Positions 24,836 through 34,615 of a stretch of DNA of 64,000 bases are shown one piece after another. Source of the stretch: Pedobacter steynii (GTDB lineage Bacteria; Bacteroidota; Bacteroidia; Sphingobacteriales; Sphingobacteriaceae); the NCBI RefSeq assembly GCF_900103665.1, contig NZ_FNGY01000017.1, positions 82,755 to 146,754 of the forward strand. Reading direction: 5' to 3'. Made by a program: the position numbers and the translations under genes. Under the pieces are notes generated by a model. That model was not told where the DNA came from. It ran no database searches and saw nothing but the letters and a program-made list of their open reading frames with translations. The stretch's first letter is position 1. The number at the start of each line of letters is the position of its first letter.

Positions 24836-26071
24836 ATGATGAACCAAGAAGATATTTTTAAAAAGATAGGCCTGATCTTAAATGAACTTCAAGACCAGTA
24901 CGAGTATTTGGCGCAAAACCCAAAGCAACTCAATGAGTTAGAGCTCGAACTCTTTATGGCTAACGCCAACTTTTTATCAGATCATGTTCAGATTGTAAGA
25001 AAATTAAACAGTACCAAAGTGGTTAAGGAAATCCCGGAGCATACCTCCGCAGCTCCTGAAACTGTGGAAGAAAAGGTAGCAGAATTACCGGTCCATCCTG
25101 AAGAATGGTCTCATCAGGCCGAAGAGATTGAGGAAGAAATAGTTGAAGAATTGAACAGCAACGAAATTGTTGCTGAGGAAAAGGTACCGGTTGAAGTTGC
25201 CGAAGAAATAGAACAACAGCAGATTAAAGAAGCGTTTGTTGAATCACCGATAGAACGGCAACCGATAGAGCGGGAACCGATTGAAAGAGATCTGTTTAAA
25301 CTAGATAAGGAACCCTCTACATTTGAGTTCATACTAAAAGATATTGGTGCTACCGATCAATTCGAGTTTGAGGAAAAATCTGTAGATGAAATTTTTGACA
25401 GGCCTCTGAGTAAGGAAGAAGAGGAAGTCATCGCACAAAAGCAACGAATCAGAGACCAGGAAGCTCAGGTAAAAGTAGAAACGGAAACAGATGATGAGCT
25501 TGGGCCGGAACCCTTCCTTGTTGCAAAAGAGGAGGATATTGTTCCTGCCGCAAGTACTCAGCTGGTTTTGAATGATTTTGAAAGAAAAGAAGTTCATGCT
25601 TTTAAAGAAGAAGTGATTGTGGAAGAAGCTCCCATTGTTGCTTATAAAGCAGAAGAACCTAAAGTCGAAACGATTATAGCCGAAGTGCCTAAAGTAGAAG
25701 TACCTGCAGTTGAAGCTCCTAAATCGGAAGCTCCAAAAACAGAAGAGACTGCCAGGCCTACTTTAAACGAACTCTTAGCCCGTCAGAACGGAAATAGTAA
25801 TGTCAACACCGATAACAGCAGAAACAACATCACAGACCTTAAACAAGGCATCAACCTGAACGATAAGATGCTATATATAAAAGACCTGTTTAACGGATAT
25901 AACCTGGCTTATGCCGAAGTAATCGACCTGTTGAACAAGATGCCTGATTTTAAAACAGCAGATTCATTTTTGCAGAACAATTATGCCATAAAGAATAACT
26001 GGGCATCCAGACAGGGAACGGTTGATAAATTCTATGAATTGTTAAATCAGCGTTTTCCCGCGAATAATTAA
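24836..26071 (+). CDS. Conserved Bacteroidota protein, Glu-rich, with structured C-terminus
   Basis: A 411-residue cytoplasmic protein. Residues 1-60 look helical (IFKKIGLILNELQDQYEYL). A long low-complexity acidic middle (about 65-305) holds Val/Glu/Pro-rich repeats including SPIERQPIEREPIERD and KVEVPAVEAPKSEAPKTEE. A compact C-terminal segment (about 306-411) starts with RPTLNELLARQNG and continues NLNDKMLYIKDLFNGYNLAY and LLNKMPDFKTADSFL. I recognise this tail as a conserved ending in Sphingobacteriales proteins of unknown function. It is convergent with rodA. The acidic linker suggests a scaffold, but nothing more can be said. Confidence 0.7.
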   Translation: MMNQEDIFKKIGLILNELQDQYEYLAQNPKQLNELELELFMANANFLSDHVQIVRKLNSTKVVKEIPEHTSAAPETVEEKVAELPVHPEEWSHQAEEIEEEIVEELNSNEIVAEEKVPVEVAEEIEQQQIKEAFVESPIERQPIEREPIERDLFKLDKEPSTFEFILKDIGATDQFEFEEKSVDEIFDRPLSKEEEEVIAQKQRIRDQEAQVKVETETDDELGPEPFLVAKEEDIVPAASTQLVLNDFERKEVHAFKEEVIVEEAPIVAYKAEEPKVETIIAEVPKVEVPAVEAPKSEAPKTEETARPTLNELLARQNGNSNVNTDNSRNNITDLKQGINLNDKMLYIKDLFNGYNLAYAEVIDLLNKMPDFKTADSFLQNNYAIKNNWASRQGTVDKFYELLNQRFPANN

Positions 26072-26094
26072 ATAGGCTTAGATCGTTATTCTGC

Positions 26095-27360
26095 TTAAAT
26101 AAAGCCCATTCTATTCGAATCCAGTTTAAGGAAGATAAACAGCAATACCGTAAAACTCCAGAGCGAAGAACCTCCATAGCTGATGAAAGGCAAAGGAATC
26201 CCGATCACGGGGATGATGCCTATCGTCATTCCTATGTTGATGAACACGTGGAAAAAGATAATACTGGCCACACAATATCCGTAAACTCTGGAGAAGGTAG
26301 AACGCTGCCGTTCGGCAAGGTTGATGACCCTGAGCAGCATGAAAATATATAAGGCGATTACCGTGAAACAACCTGCAAATCCCCATTCCTCTCCGATGGT
26401 GGAGAAGATAAAGTCGGTACTTTGCTCTGGCACATAACCGTATTTCGTTTGTGTGCCCTCTAAAAAACCACGTCCGGTTAACTGTCCGGAACCAATGGCG
26501 ATTTTGGATTGTATCACGTTATATCCTGCCCCTTTAGGGTCTGTCTTGAGGCCAAGCATGATTTCAATCCTTGTCTTCTGATGTGGCTCTAAAAGCTTAT
26601 TGTAGGCCAACTTCACTGTAAACAAGTAAAGTATTGCCACTACCGTAACAATAATACTTGAGAACATGATCTTTTGCTTCCGTCTGTTCTGGTAAATAAA
26701 CAAGCCTCCTATAGCCAGAACTATCGGTAACAAGATCTCTATGGGAACCAGGAAGTCGGCGATGAAAAGCACGATCATTCCCAGGAAAATCAACAGGAAA
26801 TATCCAGATAAGCCTTCTCTGTACAAAGGAAACATGAAAGATAAAAAGACCAGTCCGGAACCCATATCCGGCTGCAACATGATCAGAAACAATGGAATTA
26901 CAATAATTACTGCCGCAAAAAATATAGACCTTACATCCCTTAATTTAGGGCTGAAGGTACCTATATAACGGGCCAGCAGTAGTGCGGTACCAAATTTTGC
27001 AAGCTCTGAGGGTTGCAGCCTGAAGCTTCCCAGAGGAATCCAGGCCTGGTTTCCGCCTACTTTTCTTCCCACAACGAGTACCAGGACAAGCAGCAACATT
27101 GTTATCCCATAGACGATGGGAGAGAAGATGCTGAAAAACTTTGCATCCAGTAACAGAATGGAGAAGCCAAGGATCAGTCCTGTAATGACATATATCAGTT
27201 GTTTGCCGTAGCTGGTGGAGAAATTGAATTCACTGCCTGTTGATCCGTTAAAGATCGAAGCATAGATATTCACTACACCAATCGAACATAAAGCAACATA
27301 GAGCAGGATCGTAATCCAGTCTACATTAAAGAAGAACCGATTTCCCTGTTGAGTACTCAT
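26095..27360 (-). CDS. rodA: Rod shape-determining SEDS glycosyltransferase RodA
   Basis: A 421-residue polytopic membrane protein of the SEDS family, which polymerises lipid II into glycan strands during cell elongation. Hallmarks are KVGGNQAWIPLGSFRLQPSEL near residues 103-123, LQPDMGSGLVFLSFMFPL near 170, and the C-terminal IGIPLPFISYGGSSLW. Its start overlaps the stop of the mrdA gene (ATGA), so synthesis is coupled to its partner transpeptidase. Last gene of the mreBCD-mrdA-rodA operon. Confidence 0.97.
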   Translation of the reverse strand: MSTQQGNRFFFNVDWITILLYVALCSIGVVNIYASIFNGSTGSEFNFSTSYGKQLIYVITGLILGFSILLLDAKFFSIFSPIVYGITMLLLVLVLVVGRKVGGNQAWIPLGSFRLQPSELAKFGTALLLARYIGTFSPKLRDVRSIFFAAVIIVIPLFLIMLQPDMGSGLVFLSFMFPLYREGLSGYFLLIFLGMIVLFIADFLVPIEILLPIVLAIGGLFIYQNRRKQKIMFSSIIVTVVAILYLFTVKLAYNKLLEPHQKTRIEIMLGLKTDPKGAGYNVIQSKIAIGSGQLTGRGFLEGTQTKYGYVPEQSTDFIFSTIGEEWGFAGCFTVIALYIFMLLRVINLAERQRSTFSRVYGYCVASIIFFHVFINIGMTIGIIPVIGIPLPFISYGGSSLWSFTVLLFIFLKLDSNRMGFI

Positions 27361-29360
27361 TTTGTTGTTTGAATTGGTTTAGCTGTTTGAATCGGTTTAA
27401 CAGTTTGAATTGGTTTAGCAGGAACAGGAGGCGTACCCAATGTTTTAGGCTTCTGTGTACTTTTTAAGATAGAATCTTTTTTAGCAGAATCTGTCAACAG
27501 TGGTTTCAGTTTTACCTTAGGTTTTGGAGGCAATGGTAAAATTACCTGTTTTTTCATCCATTCCACACTTGCCCTTTTGTTAACAGCAATGCTGTCTTTC
27601 AGGTATTTTTCTGTGATGTAACTTGCTATTGGTGCAGCATATGAACTACCATAACCTGCATTCTCTACTACTACTGCAATGGCAATTTTTGGATTGTCCC
27701 TCGGTGCAAAACCGATAAATACGGAGTGGTTCTTTCCACGTGGATTTTGTACCGTTCCTGTTTTGCCACACATGATGATATTATCGATCATGGATTGTCT
27801 GGCTGTACCCCATGGCGCACTTACGGCATCCTGCATCCCATCGATTACCGGCTCAAAGTGCCTGGCATCTACATCAACATAGTTTTTCCGGGCATATTCC
27901 TTTTTGATGACCTTGTTTTCTCCAATAGCTTTGATCAGGTGGGGTTTAACATAGTATCCACGGTTCGCAATGATGGCCATAATGTTGGCCATTTGTAATG
28001 GGGTAGCATCCATTTCTCCTTGTCCGATTCCCAAAGATATGACCGTGGTATAGCGCCAGGATTTGCCGTATTTTTTATTGTAATAGTCCGAGGCATATAA
28101 TCTCCCTGTCCGTTCGGAAGGGAGATCCACACCAAGTTTCTCTCCAAGACCAAACTTCTTCACCTTTTGCTGCCATGCATCATAAGCTATTCTCTGATTG
28201 GCATATTTTTTTTGGGTGATCAGTTTTTGAAATACGTACAATGCATAGGTGTTACAGGATCTTGCCAGACCTTTACGTAAGGCAATATTTCCATCCACGT
28301 GCTCACATTTCACCCTGTGATTTCCTGCCATATAATATCCAGGACAGTTGAAGGTGGTATTCGGATCGATTACGCCATCTTGTAAACCAAGCAGGGCATC
28401 CAGTGGCTTAAATGCAGAACCCGGCGAGTAATAACCTTGTATTGGGCGTACCGTAAACACCCGGTTCGGATTTTTTTCCTGGTTGATTAAATCCATGTAA
28501 TTGTTTCCCTGTTGCCGTCCCACCATTAAGTTCGGGTCGTAACCAGGACTGCTCACAAAGGCCAGGATCTCACCTGTAGAAGGCTCAATTGCCACGATAC
28601 TGCCGACTTTGTTTTTCATGAGCTCCTCGCCAAGTTTCTGAATCCGGAAATCCAGAGAAGAAACTACTTTCTCACCTGATTTGGCAAGGGTATCAAATTT
28701 ACCTTCCGCATAACTTCCTTTCGGTACATTGTGCACATCATATAACATGTTGATGATGCCTTTTTCTCCTCTGAGGACATCATTATATTGTTTTTCCACC
28801 CCGGCTTTGCCGATATAATCTCCGGGACGGTAATAGCCATCGCTTTCTTCAATATCTTTAGGGGATACCTCTTTTACATAACCAAAGAAATGACCGGCTG
28901 CACTGTCGGGATAATACCTTACGGTCCTGCTTTGTACAAAGAAACCCGGGAAACGGGAAAGTTGTTCAGACAGGGCCGCATAGACCTGTATCGATAATTG
29001 TTTCTCAAAGATGTTAGGCTGATATCTGGACTGAACAGTTGCTTTATTCAGACTTTTCTTAAAGCGTTTCATATCGATGCCAACGATGTGACAAAGGGCA
29101 AGGGTATCAAATTCTTTAACCTGATTTGGAATGACCATTAAGTCATATACCGGCTCGTTCTGAACCAGCACTTTTTCATTCCTGTCCAGGATTACCCCTC
29201 TGGCCGGGAAGGTATAAAGCTTGCGCAAGACATTACTTTCTGCGGAGAGGAAGTATTTGTCGCTCGCTACCTGGATATAAAACAGGGTGCCCAATAGAAT
29301 TAAGGCGATCGCGATAAATAAACCCTGTATGATATATTTTCGGTTAAACAGATTGTCCAT
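27357..29360 (-). CDS. mrdA: Penicillin-binding protein 2 (elongation transpeptidase)
   Basis: A 667-residue class B PBP that cross-links peptidoglycan with RodA during elongation. It has one N-terminal membrane helix (about 8-30), a dimerisation domain with the ARGVILDRN motif near 53, and the transpeptidase domain with SxxK at S315-K318 (GSAFKP), an SCN motif near 371 and KTGT near 533. The C-terminal tail is proline- and lysine-rich and ends in three tandem copies of a six-residue PIQT(V/A/T)K unit. Overlaps its neighbours by a few bases on both sides. Confidence 0.97.
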   Translation of the reverse strand: MDNLFNRKYIIQGLFIAIALILLGTLFYIQVASDKYFLSAESNVLRKLYTFPARGVILDRNEKVLVQNEPVYDLMVIPNQVKEFDTLALCHIVGIDMKRFKKSLNKATVQSRYQPNIFEKQLSIQVYAALSEQLSRFPGFFVQSRTVRYYPDSAAGHFFGYVKEVSPKDIEESDGYYRPGDYIGKAGVEKQYNDVLRGEKGIINMLYDVHNVPKGSYAEGKFDTLAKSGEKVVSSLDFRIQKLGEELMKNKVGSIVAIEPSTGEILAFVSSPGYDPNLMVGRQQGNNYMDLINQEKNPNRVFTVRPIQGYYSPGSAFKPLDALLGLQDGVIDPNTTFNCPGYYMAGNHRVKCEHVDGNIALRKGLARSCNTYALYVFQKLITQKKYANQRIAYDAWQQKVKKFGLGEKLGVDLPSERTGRLYASDYYNKKYGKSWRYTTVISLGIGQGEMDATPLQMANIMAIIANRGYYVKPHLIKAIGENKVIKKEYARKNYVDVDARHFEPVIDGMQDAVSAPWGTARQSMIDNIIMCGKTGTVQNPRGKNHSVFIGFAPRDNPKIAIAVVVENAGYGSSYAAPIASYITEKYLKDSIAVNKRASVEWMKKQVILPLPPKPKVKLKPLLTDSAKKDSILKSTQKPKTLGTPPVPAKPIQTVKPIQTAKPIQTTK
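27359..27418 (-). repeat. Short tandem repeat at the mrdA 3' end
   Basis: Three imperfect 18-base units encode the PIQT(V/A/T)K repeats at the end of PBP2. Such repeats can change copy number by slippage and would lengthen or shorten the cytoplasm-distal tail without breaking the frame. Confidence 0.7.
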
Positions 29361-29875
29361 TAGCGTGCTTTCCTGTTATAGAATACGAATTCTATTAAGA
29401 TGATTAAAAACAAAGTAAATAGCGTGCTGAAAAGGCACCTCAGTAAAGTATAAGAGAACTCTGTTAACCGGAATGTCTCCAGAAAGAAAAGGACAAGATG
29501 GTGCGCAGAAATACAAAGCGCAGCATAAATACTAAACCATTTGAAGCCCATGTTTCCCAATGTAGGCTCCGGCTCATCAAAATTATCTTTGTTTACCGTT
29601 ACGGCAATAAATGAAATCCTGACGAATGTTAATGTCACGCAGGCGGCAATATGCACACCCATCGTATCATAGAAAGCATCCAGTGTCAACCCGGTTACAA
29701 AGGCAATCAGGTACAACAGCAGGTTCGGGATTTTAAAAGGAAGTAAGAGAAGGAAAAGAACATACACAAAAGGAGTGGCCAGGCTGTAAAAGCTCAGGTT
29801 TCTAAGGAGTATGATTTGAATAAAAAGTAGTAAGAACCATCTGAAGATGTTTACCAATATTATTTTACTGTTCAT
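29360..29875 (-). CDS. mreD: Rod shape-determining protein MreD
   Basis: A 171-residue membrane protein with about five hydrophobic segments (ILVNIFRWFLLLFIQIILLRN, YLIAFVTGLTLDAFYDTMGVH, and a last one with LFLIILIEFVFY). The GLTLDAF motif is common to the family. MreD helps organise the elongasome. Its start overlaps the end of mreC by about 11 bases and its stop touches the mrdA start, so all are cotranscribed. Confidence 0.92.
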   Translation of the reverse strand: MNSKIILVNIFRWFLLLFIQIILLRNLSFYSLATPFVYVLFLLLLPFKIPNLLLYLIAFVTGLTLDAFYDTMGVHIAACVTLTFVRISFIAVTVNKDNFDEPEPTLGNMGFKWFSIYAALCISAHHLVLFFLETFRLTEFSYTLLRCLFSTLFTLFLIILIEFVFYNRKAR

Positions 29876-30704
29876 TTGGCAATTTTGATTCTAAGCTTTT
29901 TTGTTCCTCTGCTAATTTGTCTTTAATGACATATACGTACTGTAAGGTACTAAAATCATTGAAAAGTTCGATTTCTATCGTCAGGAAATTATCTCCTGTT
30001 GCGATGCCGGTATTGCTCACGCGTCCTACGGGAATGCCCGGAGGGAAAGATGAGAATCCCGAAGTAACGACTGTGTCTTTTAAGGCGATCTTAAAATGAT
30101 TGGGGACGTCCTTGATATAAGCCTTTCTGAAATCAGCATTTTTTGTTCCCCATACCAAAGTACCCAGGGCATTGTTTTTCTTCAGGGTCACACTCACCTT
30201 CGTATCCTTATGCAATAAAGAAGAGATCGTGGCCAGGTGATCTGAAACATCCCGGATATAACCAACTACCCCTTTTCCCGGAGAGATCACGGCCATTCCA
30301 CTGGCAAGGCCATCAGCTTTTCCTCTGTTGATGGTGATGATGTTGTTCCTTAAGGTAATGGAATTCTTGATTACCCTGGCTGCAAGGTAAGTGTATTGTG
30401 AATTGTTGAGGCTGTCTTTGACCACCACATTTTTGGCGCTGTCGATCTTTTTAAGTGCGAGCACTTCTGTCTTCAGCTTCGCATTTTCTGAGGCAAGACT
30501 ATCATTTACATCGCCGAGGTTCATGTACTTCTTCAATACATTCAGGTTGGTGTAAGCGTTTCCAACTACCTCATTGGTAGAATTTACGGCTACACTGCGC
30601 TGGTAGGAGTTGTTACTTACCGTCAGGTAAAGCCCGATGATAAAGAAAATGATAAAAAAGAAAAATGCGTTATATCTGTTTATGAAAATCCAAAGGTTAC
30701 GCAT
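29865..30704 (-). CDS. mreC: Rod shape-determining protein MreC
   Basis: A 279-residue protein with one N-terminal membrane helix (FFFFIIFFIIGLYLTVSN), a coiled-coil stretch (LNVLKKYMNLGDVNDSLASENAKLK) and the periplasmic beta domain with GLASGMAVISPGKGVVGYI and FPPGIPVGRVSNTG motifs. It links the MreB cytoskeleton to PBP2. It is the second gene of the shape operon, 100 bases after mreB. Confidence 0.95.
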   Translation of the reverse strand: MRNLWIFINRYNAFFFFIIFFIIGLYLTVSNNSYQRSVAVNSTNEVVGNAYTNLNVLKKYMNLGDVNDSLASENAKLKTEVLALKKIDSAKNVVVKDSLNNSQYTYLAARVIKNSITLRNNIITINRGKADGLASGMAVISPGKGVVGYIRDVSDHLATISSLLHKDTKVSVTLKKNNALGTLVWGTKNADFRKAYIKDVPNHFKIALKDTVVTSGFSSFPPGIPVGRVSNTGIATGDNFLTIEIELFNDFSTLQYVYVIKDKLAEEQKSLESKLPNEQ

Positions 30705-30729
30705 ACTTTTCGATTTGTTTTCTGATTCA

Positions 30730-30791
30730 GGTTTTAAATGTTATTCTAAGTTTTACTTAAAGCCGAAGGTCGGAACTTAACATTTAAAACC
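30730..30791. repeat. Long-range inverted repeat between mreB and mreC
   Basis: The arms GGTTTTAAATGTTA (30730-30743) and TAACATTTAAAACC (30778-30791) are perfect complements of 14 bases, separated by 34 bases, and fill most of the 101-base gap between mreB and mreC. In the transcript they would form a stable stem that could end, process or adjust transcription beyond mreB. Confidence 0.6.
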
Positions 30792-30805
30792 CAAACTCAG
30801 GACGC

Positions 30806-31828
30806 TTATTGCATTAAGAATTTATAACCGCCAATGTTCTTTAAAGCGATTCCCGTTCCACGTACTACTGCACGAAGCGGATCTTCGGCAACATGTACAG
30901 GAAGTTTTGTTTTTGCAGCTACACGTTTATCCAAACCGCGAAGTAATGCACCACCACCTGTTAAATAGATACCAGTCTGGTAAATATCCGCAGAAAGTTC
31001 CGGTGGCGTAATCTCTAACGCTTTAAGGATGGCCTCTTCGATTTTTGAAATGGATTTATCTAAGCAGTGTGCAATTTCAGTATAAGAAACGGTGATTTGT
31101 TTTGGAACACCGGTCATCAGATCTCTTCCTTGTACGGCAAAGTCTGCAGGTGGATCCGTTAACTCAGGTAATGCTGCTCCAACTTCGATCTTGATTTTCT
31201 CCGCAGTACGGTCACCAATCATGATGTTGTGCTGGCGACGGATATAATTTACGATGTCTGAGTCAAAGTTATCTCCCGCTACGCGGATAGACTGGTCACA
31301 TACGATACCCGATAAAGCGATTACAGCGATCTCAGTCGTACCACCACCTATATCGATGATCATATTACCCATTGGTTCTTCTACGTCGATTCCGATCCCC
31401 ACAGCTGCTGCCATTGGCTCATGAATCAGGTAAACTTCTTTAGCTCCCGCGATTTCGGCTGAATCTCTTACCGCACGTTTCTCTACCTCAGTGATTCCGG
31501 AAGGGATACAAATTACCATTCTCAAAGATGGGAACATCCATCCTTTACCGCCGTTCAGCATACGGATCATACCTTTGATCATCGCTTCTGCGGCATTGAA
31601 ATCAGCAATTACACCATCTTTCAATGGTCTTACCGTTCGGATATTATCGTGCGTCTTACCTTCCATTTGCATGGCTTGTCGGCCAATAGCGATAATTTTG
31701 TTTGTTTGTCTGTCAAAAGCAACGATGGAAGGTTCATCTACCACTACTTTATCATTATGTATAATCAGAGTGTTAGCCGTACCTAAGTCGATAGCTACCT
31801 CTTGTGTAAACCAATTAAATAAACCCAT
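30806..31828 (-). CDS. mreB: Actin-like rod shape-determining protein MreB
   Basis: A 340-residue bacterial actin. The phosphate-binding loops are AIDLGTANTLIIH (about 12-24) and MIIDIGGGTTEIAVI (about 155-169), and the adenosine motif is YLTGGGALLRGLDKRVA near 287. It forms membrane-bound filaments that direct lateral wall synthesis. It is the first gene of the shape operon, 87 bases downstream of purH on the same strand, an arrangement conserved in Bacteroidota. Confidence 0.98.
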   Translation of the reverse strand: MGLFNWFTQEVAIDLGTANTLIIHNDKVVVDEPSIVAFDRQTNKIIAIGRQAMQMEGKTHDNIRTVRPLKDGVIADFNAAEAMIKGMIRMLNGGKGWMFPSLRMVICIPSGITEVEKRAVRDSAEIAGAKEVYLIHEPMAAAVGIGIDVEEPMGNMIIDIGGGTTEIAVIALSGIVCDQSIRVAGDNFDSDIVNYIRRQHNIMIGDRTAEKIKIEVGAALPELTDPPADFAVQGRDLMTGVPKQITVSYTEIAHCLDKSISKIEEAILKALEITPPELSADIYQTGIYLTGGGALLRGLDKRVAAKTKLPVHVAEDPLRAVVRGTGIALKNIGGYKFLMQ

Positions 31829-31915
31829 TTATAGGTGATAATTTAAGTATTAAAAATTCTGTATACTATAGTAATGTAAAACTACGTCTTTTTATTGTAT
31901 TCGCAGTTAAATAAA

Positions 31916-33442
31916 TTAGTGCTTAAAATGTCTAATACCCGTGGTAACCATTGCGATGCCTTTTGCATTTGCCATATTGATGGAGTCTGCATCTTTAATC
32001 GAACCACCTGGTTGTAAAACTGCAGTGATACCCGCTTCAGCAGCGATTTCTACACAGTCGGGGAATGGGAAGAAAGCATCAGATGCCATTACTGAACCTT
32101 CCAGTGCAAAGTTGAACGCGTTTGCTTTAACGATGGCTTGTTTCAAAGCGTCTACTCTTGACGTCTGACCAACACCGCTTGCCAGCAACTGGTTGTTCTT
32201 AACAAATACAATGGTATTAGATTTAGTATGCTTAACGATCTTATTGGCAAAGAAAAGATCTTTCAGTTCTTCTGCAGTAGGTGTTTTTTCCGTAACGGCC
32301 ACCATCTGGTCAGTATTTTCAATGATCAGGTCTTTATCTTGTTCGATCACACCGTTTAATAAGGTCTTGAATTGTTTTTTGCTCAGCTCAACCTCGTTTC
32401 TCTGTAAGATGACCCTGTTTTTCTTAGCGCGGAATAATTCTACAGCTTCCGGCTGATAAGAAGGGGCGATCAATACTTCGAAAAACAGTTTGTTGATTTC
32501 TGTAGCAGTAGCCAGGTCAATCTCGCGGTTAGCGATTAGTACGCCACCGAATGCAGAAACAGGATCACAGGCAAGGGCGATATCCCAGGCTTCTTTGATC
32601 GTTGTTCTGGAAGCAACACCACAGGCATTGGTATGTTTTAAGATGGCAAAAGTAGGCTCTTCGAATTCATCGATTAGAGCTACTGCTGCATCTACATCAA
32701 CCAGGTTGTTGTAAGAAAGCTCTTTGCCGTTTAGTTTAGTAAACATGGCATTTAAATCGCCATAAAATACACCTTGCTGGTGTGGGTTTTCGCCATATCT
32801 TAATGTTTGTGCAGTGTTTAAGCTCTGCTTGAAAACAGTAAGTGGTTCTTCAGTGTTGAAATAGTTGAAGATGGCCGTATCGTAGTGTGAAGAAGTATGG
32901 AATGCTTTTTTAGCATACGCTTTACGTTGTGCTAAGGTAGTTTCTCCGTTTTGTTCTTCTAATTGTTGTTGTAAGTTGCTGTAGTCGTCTTTTGAAGCAA
33001 GAATAACTACGTCGTTGAAGTTCTTTGCAGCTGCTCTGATCAGGGAGATACCACCGATGTCAATCTTTTCGATGATTTCTTCTTCTGTACCACCTGCTTT
33101 CAGGGTTTCTTCAAACGGATACAGGTCGACAATAACCAGGTCGATTTCAGGGATCTCATATTCATTGATCTGTTGCTGATCTGAATCTAAGCCTCTTCTG
33201 TTTAAAATACCACCAAAAACTTTAGGGTGTAATGTTTTTACCCTTCCACCTAAAATTGAAGGATAACCTGTAAGGTCTTCGACCGCTGTAACCGGTAGGT
33301 TTAGGTCTTTTATAAATTGTTCGGTACCACCAGTAGAGAATAACTGGACACCCTGTTTAGCTAACAGGCGAACTAAAGGTTCTAAACCATCCTTGTAATA
33401 AACTGAAATTAAAGCGTTTTTGATCTTTATCGATTGACTCAT
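31916..33442 (-). CDS. purH: Bifunctional AICAR transformylase/IMP cyclohydrolase
   Basis: A 508-residue enzyme for the last two steps of purine synthesis. The N-terminal MGS-like IMP cyclohydrolase domain holds FSTGGTEQFIKDLNLPVTAV and GRVKTLHPKVFGGIL. The C-terminal transformylase domain holds LRYGENPHQQGVFYG, KHTNACGVAS near 270, and SDAFFPFPDCVEIAAEAGI near the end. I start at the ATG at 33442 (MSQSIKIKNALISVYYKDG); the frame extends to 33475, but that stretch overlaps the predicted promoter. Confidence 0.97.
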   Translation of the reverse strand: MSQSIKIKNALISVYYKDGLEPLVRLLAKQGVQLFSTGGTEQFIKDLNLPVTAVEDLTGYPSILGGRVKTLHPKVFGGILNRRGLDSDQQQINEYEIPEIDLVIVDLYPFEETLKAGGTEEEIIEKIDIGGISLIRAAAKNFNDVVILASKDDYSNLQQQLEEQNGETTLAQRKAYAKKAFHTSSHYDTAIFNYFNTEEPLTVFKQSLNTAQTLRYGENPHQQGVFYGDLNAMFTKLNGKELSYNNLVDVDAAVALIDEFEEPTFAILKHTNACGVASRTTIKEAWDIALACDPVSAFGGVLIANREIDLATATEINKLFFEVLIAPSYQPEAVELFRAKKNRVILQRNEVELSKKQFKTLLNGVIEQDKDLIIENTDQMVAVTEKTPTAEELKDLFFANKIVKHTKSNTIVFVKNNQLLASGVGQTSRVDALKQAIVKANAFNFALEGSVMASDAFFPFPDCVEIAAEAGITAVLQPGGSIKDADSINMANAKGIAMVTTGIRHFKH

Positions 33443-33462
33443 TAGAGAAAAATTTTGAGCCG

Positions 33463-33493
33463 CAAAAGTACCCATTTTTCTTTTAATGTCAAA
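33463..33493 (-). promoter_or_regulatory. purH promoter
   Basis: Read on the minus strand, TTTG (33493-33490) is followed after 19 bases by TACTTTTG (33470-33463), a full match to the Bacteroidota promoter. It predicts a leader of about 18 bases before the ATG at 33442 and supports that start. Confidence 0.65.
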
Positions 33494-33568
33494 TGCTTAT
33501 TTGCAGTATATTAAACAAGAATTGATGCGGCGGATAATTGTCCGTTTTTTATGTTTTTTCCGGGTCGT

Positions 33569-34615
33569 TTATAAATCGCTTTGTTTGTAGTAAGCTGCTT
33601 TTTTAATTGGGAATTCATTACCCGACAGCATTTGTTTATAAACTCTGGTACAAGCCTCAACGGCCCCTTTTCCATCTTTTGGATAGGTCATGGTAGAATC
33701 GTGGTTATAACCGATCATATGGCTAACTTCATGGATGACGATGAAACATACATCTTTGGTCAGGTAATCATTTAATACATGATTGGCTACGCCAAAGGTG
33801 TAACCACCACCTAAACCGGAAACATTGACCACTACCCCGCAGTTGAATTGTGGGATATCAACCATCTTTTGGAATGCGGTCTCTTTTTGAGCTGTTGTTA
33901 AAACGGTCACACCATCATTATCTGTTATTGGCTCTGCAACGTAAGCAGTTTTGGTTTCATTTGCCTGAATCAGATAGGCCATGTTGATGATAAGTCCTGA
34001 AAATCTTCTGACATCCTTTGCATCAATGTTTTCTTTCCAATTGTCTGCGGGATTGTCATTCGAATCAAAATCAGTGTATTTTACTTTCCATTTCAATTTA
34101 GCTAACTTCTTCAGTTTTACAATCAGCTCCGTTTCTCCTGTGAAGTCAAAGCTTACCTTATTTAGGGCCAATCCGGTTGTTTTATATTGCGATAAATCTA
34201 CTTCCTTGTTTTCCGTGTCGAGAAATTTTGAAGTCCCATCTACAAATGGATATTTTATTTCCTGCACTCCATGGGCCCTGATTTTTTTAACCTTAAATAA
34301 TTTGATTGGTTTTTCTGAACCCTGGATGGTCAATAAAATGGTGGCATCTTCTATGTCAACAGGCGCAAAATTAGCCACTTCAATTGTGGTTTCATCGATG
34401 GCTTTTACCCGTAAAACTTTTCCAATTTCGTACCTGCGGGCCTCTGCTGTTAGCAAAGCCATAGATTCTCCATCCTGGAACATCAGTCTGGAATTGGTTT
34501 CATTGTCAAATGAAAGTTCTTTTACAGCCGTAACGGGCGAATCAGCGGGACTTTTGTCTGTTTTCTTACAGCTGACGATGAACAGGACAAGGATAGGAAG
34601 GAGAAATTTTTTCAT
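33569..34615 (-). CDS. Lipoprotein zinc metallopeptidase (HEVSH, M57-like)
   Basis: A 348-residue lipoprotein. The start at 34615 gives MKKFLLPILVLFIVSC, an ideal lipoprotein signal; upstream in-frame codons add only a polar stretch. The C-terminal part has the zinc-binding HEVSHMIGYNH (H295, E296, H299, H305), the extended HExxHxxGxxH of metzincin-type enzymes. It resembles the dual-action HEIGH peptidases (M57) of Bacteroidota. The N-terminal 180 residues are beta-rich and unassigned. Probably faces the outside or periplasm. A second, unrelated-length member of this type lies at 60392. Confidence 0.8.
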   Translation of the reverse strand: MKKFLLPILVLFIVSCKKTDKSPADSPVTAVKELSFDNETNSRLMFQDGESMALLTAEARRYEIGKVLRVKAIDETTIEVANFAPVDIEDATILLTIQGSEKPIKLFKVKKIRAHGVQEIKYPFVDGTSKFLDTENKEVDLSQYKTTGLALNKVSFDFTGETELIVKLKKLAKLKWKVKYTDFDSNDNPADNWKENIDAKDVRRFSGLIINMAYLIQANETKTAYVAEPITDNDGVTVLTTAQKETAFQKMVDIPQFNCGVVVNVSGLGGGYTFGVANHVLNDYLTKDVCFIVIHEVSHMIGYNHDSTMTYPKDGKGAVEACTRVYKQMLSGNEFPIKKAAYYKQSDL

